Origin: a virus
Length of the DNA stretch: 27,965 nucleotides
Strand: one strand, 5' to 3'
IMG/VR virus record: IMGVR_UViG_3300048922_000158
Coordinates: 1-27,965 of that record
A model generated the notes under the pieces. The model searched no databases. It saw nothing but the letters and a program-made list of their open reading frames with translations, and was not told the DNA's origin. The position numbers and the translations under genes were made by a program. This document shows, piece after piece, positions 23,737 to 27,965 of the stretch (its first letter is position 1; each line of letters opens with the position of its first letter).

Positions 23737-25246
23737 CTACACCACCGCCTTGATTCCCCTGATTAGGATCACCGAGGTTGTCTTGATTGAAAGGGTCATA
23801 CTGTGAAGCCATTTCTTCCTGTTCTTTTTTCTTCTGATCTGCAATTCGTTTCAATTCAAGTTGTGGGTCATCTACCCAAGGGTGTTGACCAATAATTGTT
23901 TCATCAGACAGAATACCAACAGAAGCCTGACAGTTTGTAATAGCTTCTGATTCATTAATGAGAATATCCCGGTTGAAAATAACGGTCACATTCTCATTTT
24001 CAAAATTTCCCTGACCCGTATTAGCAAGGTGTGCATTGACAAACCAAAGTATATCTTCAAACGCTGCCTGATACTCTGTTTCTGTATCATTGGCATCAAT
24101 GTCAATATCACTGTACATACTCTGAATATTCATCTGATTAGCATTACCACCAAGACGGTCATCTTTGGCATCGTACCCCATTGCATTTTCAATCAGGGCT
24201 TTTTTGAATACTTCCACAATAGTTTTGTAATTATCTGCATTAACTGTGATTTCCAGAGTATCAACTCCCCCTTTGGTTTCACCGTCATACCTAACCTTAA
24301 CCGCACCAAAGGTTGCAAGATTTTTCCTAAAGTCCCCCAGGTCTGTACCATCATAATTTTTGATGACCAAAATAGTATTACGAGCATCTTCTTGCATATT
24401 ATTTTCAAAGTCCGATAGCATAACATTAATACCATCTTGCAATGATTTCACCCTTTTCAAAAGTGGCATTTCTGTTTCATTACACTTCAATGGAATCAAT
24501 GGTATCTTTGACCAATTAAACATTCTCTCTATACCGTCATTACTGGAAGCAGTTACATAACTGTCATCTTGTGAATCAACTGTCATATCAGGTATTAAGG
24601 TCATACCATCAAGTATATATTTGTGGATTCCATTCATATCATAAACTTCAACCTTTTCAATGATTACTGGTATATTCTTATCATACCCAGTAACCAAATA
24701 TAACCTGACTGCACCTTGTAGTTCAGTGTGTTCGGGATCTTTCCAAAATGGAAGGATTTCATAAGCGGGGAATAACCTGAAAGTAAATTTACCTTGTTCA
24801 TTGTAGTATGGGAACAGCCAAGTGATACCACCGTTATATACCGCCTTACCACTGTTTTTCAAAGTTTTCATGAACCGCTTATTGAACACCTTTTTAAGAA
24901 GTTCAAGATACTGTTTATTTTCACATTCCAATGCAAAAGGTTGACCAAACAAGTAATTTGCTTTTTGATTAACCATTTTTGCATATTGGTTATCAACAAC
25001 CCTGTTATTTGGTAAATTTTCAACAACTTGCAGTTTCCCATTGTCACCTATCATGGTTCTTTTGCGAGTCAGTATGTCATGCTCATTGTCATAATACAAA
25101 TGACCCTTAATTTGCATAGTCCTTTCAGGTGAACCTTTCCAACGTATAATACACTGTTCAATGTATTCTTTATTTGACATATCTGCATTAATTCCATAAA
25201 GTATGAACTGTGATATTCTATCAAGTAAATTATTAAGTCCGTTCAA
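23726..25246 (-). CDS. Portal protein, SPP1 gp6 family
   Basis: A 506-aa portal protein of the SPP1 gp6-like family. Family segments include RISQFILYGINADMSNKEYIEQ, GHLYYDNEHDILTRKRTMIGD, the conserved PNNRVVDNQYAKMVNQKANYLFGQP (about residues 78-102) and FRLFPAYEILPFWKDPEH. The helical stem region lies around 330-400, and the tail is Gln/Asn/Gly-rich. It forms the dodecameric channel and docks terminase. The start is a TTG at 25244-25246 with AAAGGGGGTG at proper spacing; no in-frame ATG is near. It sits 17 nt after the terminase large subunit gene. Confidence 0.94.
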   Translation of the reverse strand: MNGLNNLLDRISQFILYGINADMSNKEYIEQCIIRWKGSPERTMQIKGHLYYDNEHDILTRKRTMIGDNGKLQVVENLPNNRVVDNQYAKMVNQKANYLFGQPFALECENKQYLELLKKVFNKRFMKTLKNSGKAVYNGGITWLFPYYNEQGKFTFRLFPAYEILPFWKDPEHTELQGAVRLYLVTGYDKNIPVIIEKVEVYDMNGIHKYILDGMTLIPDMTVDSQDDSYVTASSNDGIERMFNWSKIPLIPLKCNETEMPLLKRVKSLQDGINVMLSDFENNMQEDARNTILVIKNYDGTDLGDFRKNLATFGAVKVRYDGETKGGVDTLEITVNADNYKTIVEVFKKALIENAMGYDAKDDRLGGNANQMNIQSMYSDIDIDANDTETEYQAAFEDILWFVNAHLANTGQGNFENENVTVIFNRDILINESEAITNCQASVGILSDETIIGQHPWVDDPQLELKRIADQKKKEQEEMASQYDPFNQDNLGDPNQGNQGGGVDEE

Positions 25247-25263
25247 TTGTTTTCACCCCCTTT

Positions 25264-26598
25264 CTAATCAAAACTAAATGTGTCACCCCTGCTAATAGAT
25301 TCCACGGCATACCGCAGTGCATCCATCAGGTGGTTAAAATCGTCTATCGGTATATTCAGCTTCTTCCCTGTCTTAGTGTCAGTACTCCAAGTATAGTTGC
25401 TGATCTCTGTGATAAAGTTTACACACCTTGGATGCACGATAATATGATAATCTTGAATGAAGTCAATACCGTTTTTAATACTGTCCTTACCTTTACGGGC
25501 TTTTCTAATATGGTCAAGCCCCAATACCCGCAAGCGGTCAATGCTCTTTGGTTCAGCAGAATCAGCAGTGATCTTTTCTTTCAAATAACCCATTCGCTGT
25601 ACTTCTTCGGCAATGGCTTCATTACTCATTCCGGGCTGATACATTTCATCAAATACCCAAATGGTCTTGCTTGCCGTATCAATGAATCCACAAAACAGTG
25701 CAGAAGGGTCATTTGTATATCCAAAGTCAAGACCAAAGGCAGTTTTCACACCTTGAACTTTTTTAACTTCATCAATACTAAACAGCTTTTCTTCCCAATT
25801 CTCATATACAAGACCGTCAACAATACCCCAGTCACCAAGCCCGGCTACTTTATATCGCCTTGGGTTCTGTTTCCGCATAGTTTCAAAAACCTTTAAATCA
25901 GCCTTATCCAACCATTCATTACATTTATAATTGGTTGTCATGGCAATGGTTTCATCGTCCGGGGTATCAAAGAACCGCTTTTTTATCCAGTGGTGTTCAT
26001 TCCATGGGTTCAATGTCAAGGTTATTTGTTTGAACAGTCCCGGTGGAACAGTACCACGAATGGATTCATCCAACATATCAAAGTCAGCTTCTGAACTAAT
26101 TTCATATGCTTCTTCAATCCACATCCAACATAAACAACCAATATCAACTGTAATACTTGTTACTTTCAGCGGATCATCAAGACCCCTGAAATATATCTTT
26201 TGTCCTGTTGGAATGTATGTCATTTCAAGGGGTGATTCTTTTATTTCCCAAAATGCATCAACCCCTAACCTGTGAATAGCCCACTTTAATTCAGTAAAAC
26301 ATGAATCTTTTATTGTTCGGAATGTTTTTCTGACAACTAATAAGTTAGCATCAGGATATTTCATCACGTTGGTGATATACCATAGGGCGGTTGTCTTGGA
26401 CTTCTTAGATGCACGTGAACCCTTGCACACCCTGTATCTGCCTTTCCACCGCCAAAATGAACCATACCCCTTACCGACTACTTCCGGTAGCTTCACACTG
26501 TTTTTATAGTTGTTTTTTTGGGGTTTATAATCTTCGGGGTACATAATATATTTCATGTACCCGAAAACGTGTTGCGAAGATATTTTTTGCTTAACCAT
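25264..26598 (-). CDS. xtmB: Terminase large subunit (PBSX XtmB-like)
   Basis: A 444-aa DNA packaging motor. The ATPase domain has a Walker A-like GSRASKKSKT (60-69) and a Walker B CLCWMWIEEA (155-164) with the catalytic Glu. LTLNPWNEHHWIKKRFF (about 193-210) holds the coupling motif. The nuclease domain shows three acidic sites: D291 in GLDFGYTNDPSA, D346 in ITADSAEPKS, and D426 in DDFNHLMDALRY. All are of the PBSX terminase family. The ATG at 26596-26598 has a GGCGGTG ribosome site. It follows the small subunit by 13 nt. Packaging mode (pac or cos) cannot be settled here. Confidence 0.95.
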   Translation of the reverse strand: MVKQKISSQHVFGYMKYIMYPEDYKPQKNNYKNSVKLPEVVGKGYGSFWRWKGRYRVCKGSRASKKSKTTALWYITNVMKYPDANLLVVRKTFRTIKDSCFTELKWAIHRLGVDAFWEIKESPLEMTYIPTGQKIYFRGLDDPLKVTSITVDIGCLCWMWIEEAYEISSEADFDMLDESIRGTVPPGLFKQITLTLNPWNEHHWIKKRFFDTPDDETIAMTTNYKCNEWLDKADLKVFETMRKQNPRRYKVAGLGDWGIVDGLVYENWEEKLFSIDEVKKVQGVKTAFGLDFGYTNDPSALFCGFIDTASKTIWVFDEMYQPGMSNEAIAEEVQRMGYLKEKITADSAEPKSIDRLRVLGLDHIRKARKGKDSIKNGIDFIQDYHIIVHPRCVNFITEISNYTWSTDTKTGKKLNIPIDDFNHLMDALRYAVESISRGDTFSFD

Positions 26599-26611
26599 AG
26601 GCAATCACCGC

Positions 26612-27115
26612 CTAATCTTCAAGAGTATCTTCACCTGATATTACAACAGGAACGGCAACGTTTATATCAATCTTATCATTCCACATCCCCAGGTGCTTAC
26701 CTAGTAATTCAAGGGCTTTTAGTTTAGGTGAAATCTTTACTTCCCTTTCAACCATTGAACCAGTGTCACTTACTGATTTCTTATACTTCATGGATTCAAT
26801 ACAGGAAAGGTCATCATCTAACGCACTGCTTTTTATTCTCCCCTGACTATCAACAATGTCAGTCATCTTCACAAACGCAACCTTGGCAAGTTCTAAAACA
26901 ACTCTGTCCTGATTCACACCTGTTCGTTTAGACCGTTCAGCCATAGTCTTACTAATAGCTTCCTGAACCATAACATTTGATAACAAACGTGATGATTGTT
27001 CTTGTGCCGTTTTTACTGAATATCCTGCCCGTATTGCTGCCTGTGTACCGTTTAGGTCAATCAGGTATTCATCTACAAACCGCTGTCTTTGATCACTTAA
27101 CTCTCTTTTTGCCAT
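26612..27115 (-). CDS. xtmA: Terminase small subunit (PBSX XtmA-like)
   Basis: A 167-aa DNA-recognition subunit. The Terminase_2 N-terminal domain is clear: MAKRELSDQRQRFVDEYLIDLNGTQAAIRAGYSVKTAQEQSSRLLSN, with a helix-turn-helix over AAIRAGYSVKTAQEQ. Then a helical segment (VVLELAKVAFVKMTDIVDSQG) and KLKALELLGKHLGMWNDKIDI, the oligomerisation end. The start is set by an AAGGGGTG ribosome site 8 nt from the ATG at 27113-27115; an in-frame GTG nine bases upstream is part of that site. It is the first gene of the late block after two tandem terminators. Confidence 0.94.
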   Translation of the reverse strand: MAKRELSDQRQRFVDEYLIDLNGTQAAIRAGYSVKTAQEQSSRLLSNVMVQEAISKTMAERSKRTGVNQDRVVLELAKVAFVKMTDIVDSQGRIKSSALDDDLSCIESMKYKKSVSDTGSMVEREVKISPKLKALELLGKHLGMWNDKIDINVAVPVVISGEDTLED

Positions 27116-27152
27116 GCGGTACACCCCTTTCTTTCAAATTTTCTAATCAAAA

Positions 27153-27189
27153 ACCCCTGAAAGTAGGAGATTTAGCACCTTTCAGGGGT
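27153..27189 (-). terminator. Terminator upstream of the terminase genes
   Basis: A perfect 11-bp stem (arms 27153-27163 and 27179-27189) with a 15-nt loop is followed on the minus strand by five T. It is 37 nt before the terminase small subunit start, so a late promoter would have to be within or before it, or antitermination must allow read-through. Confidence 0.78.
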
Positions 27190-27224
27190 CAGATAAAAGC
27201 ACATATAAATTTACGTATAAAAAT

Positions 27225-27252
27225 AGCAGAAGAAAAGATTTTTTCTTCTGCT
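27225..27252 (-). terminator. Terminator after the DUF1492-type regulator
   Basis: A perfect 12-bp stem AGCAGAAGAAAA/TTTTCTTCTGCT with a 4-nt loop, then ATTTTTA on the minus strand, lies 66 nt after the regulator stop. Together with the hairpin at 27153-27189 it forms a tandem pair that separates early from late genes. Confidence 0.8.
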
Positions 27253-27317
27253 AACAGTTGTGTCAGTATAAACAATAACATAGTTACCATAATTTGTAAA
27301 ATACTACTTGGTAGGTT

Positions 27318-27767
27318 TTATGTTAAATAATATAGGTTTATATAGGTTTCTTCAAACTCTGCAAGTGCTTTTTTATGTAATTCTAACACATAAGAATAAG
27401 ACTTTCTCATTTCTCCGGATGCAATCTTAATACTTTTGAACTGCACATAGATTTTGTATAGTATGTTTATATAATTCTTATCTTTTAACCCTCTAATTTC
27501 CTGTATAATCTGATTCTTAGCATCACTAAAAGTTTCTATTTCAGCATTTATTTCATCGTTCAGTGTCATATATCGTACAACTGAATTACCGATAGAATCC
27601 CCTGACATAGAAGTCTGCACCCTATCCCTACTATAATCAATTCCCCCGGTACTGCAAGCATCCGTTTTCATATCATCGAGACGTTCTAAGTCCTGATTAA
27701 TCATCATGTCTATGATTTCAAGCTGTTGCAAATACCTTTTCGCAGACAACTTCTTTTTTTCACTCAT
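27318..27767 (-). CDS. DUF1492 / RinA-ArpU-like late transcription regulator
   Basis: A 149-aa protein of the DUF1492 type. The N-terminal 110 residues are helical (SAKRYLQQLEIIDMMINQDLERL, LNDEINAEIETFSDAKNQIIQEI). The last 40, with SIKIASGEMRKSYSYVLELHKKALAEFEE, look like the sigma-70 region 4 helix-turn-helix found in ArpU/RinA-type regulators, which turn on phage late genes. A cluster of GTAACGGTT repeats lies just upstream, and two terminators lie between it and the terminase genes. The start follows AAAGGTG; an in-frame GTG nine bases before the ATG at 27765-27767 belongs to that site. That it activates the late operon here is inference. Confidence 0.82.
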   Translation of the reverse strand: MSEKKKLSAKRYLQQLEIIDMMINQDLERLDDMKTDACSTGGIDYSRDRVQTSMSGDSIGNSVVRYMTLNDEINAEIETFSDAKNQIIQEIRGLKDKNYINILYKIYVQFKSIKIASGEMRKSYSYVLELHKKALAEFEETYINLYYLT

Positions 27768-27790
27768 ATTTTTCACCTTTCCCTTTCAAG

Positions 27791-27878
27791 GTAACGGTTA
27801 GTAACGGTTGATTTTCACTTAAAAACACAACAAAACCCTTATTCTATCTGGCGGTAACACTTGGTAACGGTAACGGTT
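27791..27878. repeat. GTAACGGTT direct-repeat cluster upstream of the regulator
   Basis: Copies of GTAACGGTT on the plus strand begin at 27791, 27801 and 27870, with diverged copies at 27854 (GTAACACTT) and 27864 (GTAACGGTA). The first pair is 10 bp apart, as are 27854 and 27864, so bound proteins would face the same side of the helix. The cluster lies between 27768 and the right edge, upstream of the regulator. It could be an operator or iterons, or the remains of a repeat-rich coding end. Confidence 0.7.
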
Positions 27879-27965
27879 AACCCCTATATTCTATATATTT
27901 TACTTTTTATATATTTTATTTTAATATAACTAAAAAGAACCTATTAAGAACTTACGACCTAACCG

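Noticed and set aside
25330-25896. 188-codon plus-strand open frame
   Set aside because: It lies fully opposite the terminase large subunit, whose motifs are clear; no ribosome site or family pattern.
27930-27965. C-terminal end of an upstream gene at the right edge
   Set aside because: Only about 11 codons before a stop are visible; not enough to support a gene.
1-27965. CRISPR array, tRNA or rRNA genes, insertion sequences
   Set aside because: No regularly spaced repeats, cloverleaf-like sequence, rRNA segment or transposase frame was found by eye.

Overview
The window is a low-GC Gram-positive chromosome, probably class Clostridia and plausibly Lachnospiraceae. Support comes from strong AGGAGG-type ribosome sites, a LicT/BglG-type antitermination switch, a Gram-positive amidase endolysin, and a PBSX-like (xkd/xtm) phage late module. 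The genus is an inference; no rRNA or unique marker is present. Every supported gene lies on the minus strand, so the window is best read from right to left.

Positions 1-4350 are host sequence. At the left edge is a transglutaminase-like protein cut by the window end, with a nested inverted repeat just upstream of it. Next is a small gene broken by a one-base frameshift. Then comes a PTS operon: antiterminator, soluble EIIA, membrane EIICB. Its leader carries a promoter, an antiterminator (RAT) RNA site and an overlapping 25-bp terminator stem, which together form a sugar-sensing switch.

Positions 4350-4775 hold no gene. They contain the host/prophage junction and one terminator.

Positions 4776-27767 are the late half of a contractile-tailed (myovirus) prophage. 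In transcription order it has: a DUF1492-type late regulator; terminators; terminase small and large subunits; SPP1-type portal; MuF head protein; terminators; GP20-type scaffold; an SU10-like (DUF5309-type) capsid; four connector or tail-completion proteins plus a small unknown; tail sheath; tail tube; a terminator; a tail-assembly chaperone with a programmed -1 frameshift; tape measure; LysM tail protein; hub; three baseplate proteins; YmfQ-type protein; duplicated beta-helix tail fibre; a fibre-associated protein; XkdX; holin; and amidase. Integrase, repressor and replication genes are not seen and would lie beyond the right edge.

The window is largely a recognisable PBSX-like late module, and I found no convincing wholly new system. 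The best second looks are the -1 frameshift site with a hairpin 8 nt downstream (around 16070), the antitermination leader (4202-4334), the frameshifted small gene (992-1185), a GTAACGGTT repeat cluster (27791-27878), the nested dyad over a candidate promoter (911-986), and systematic start-codon ambiguity caused by GGGGTG ribosome sites.
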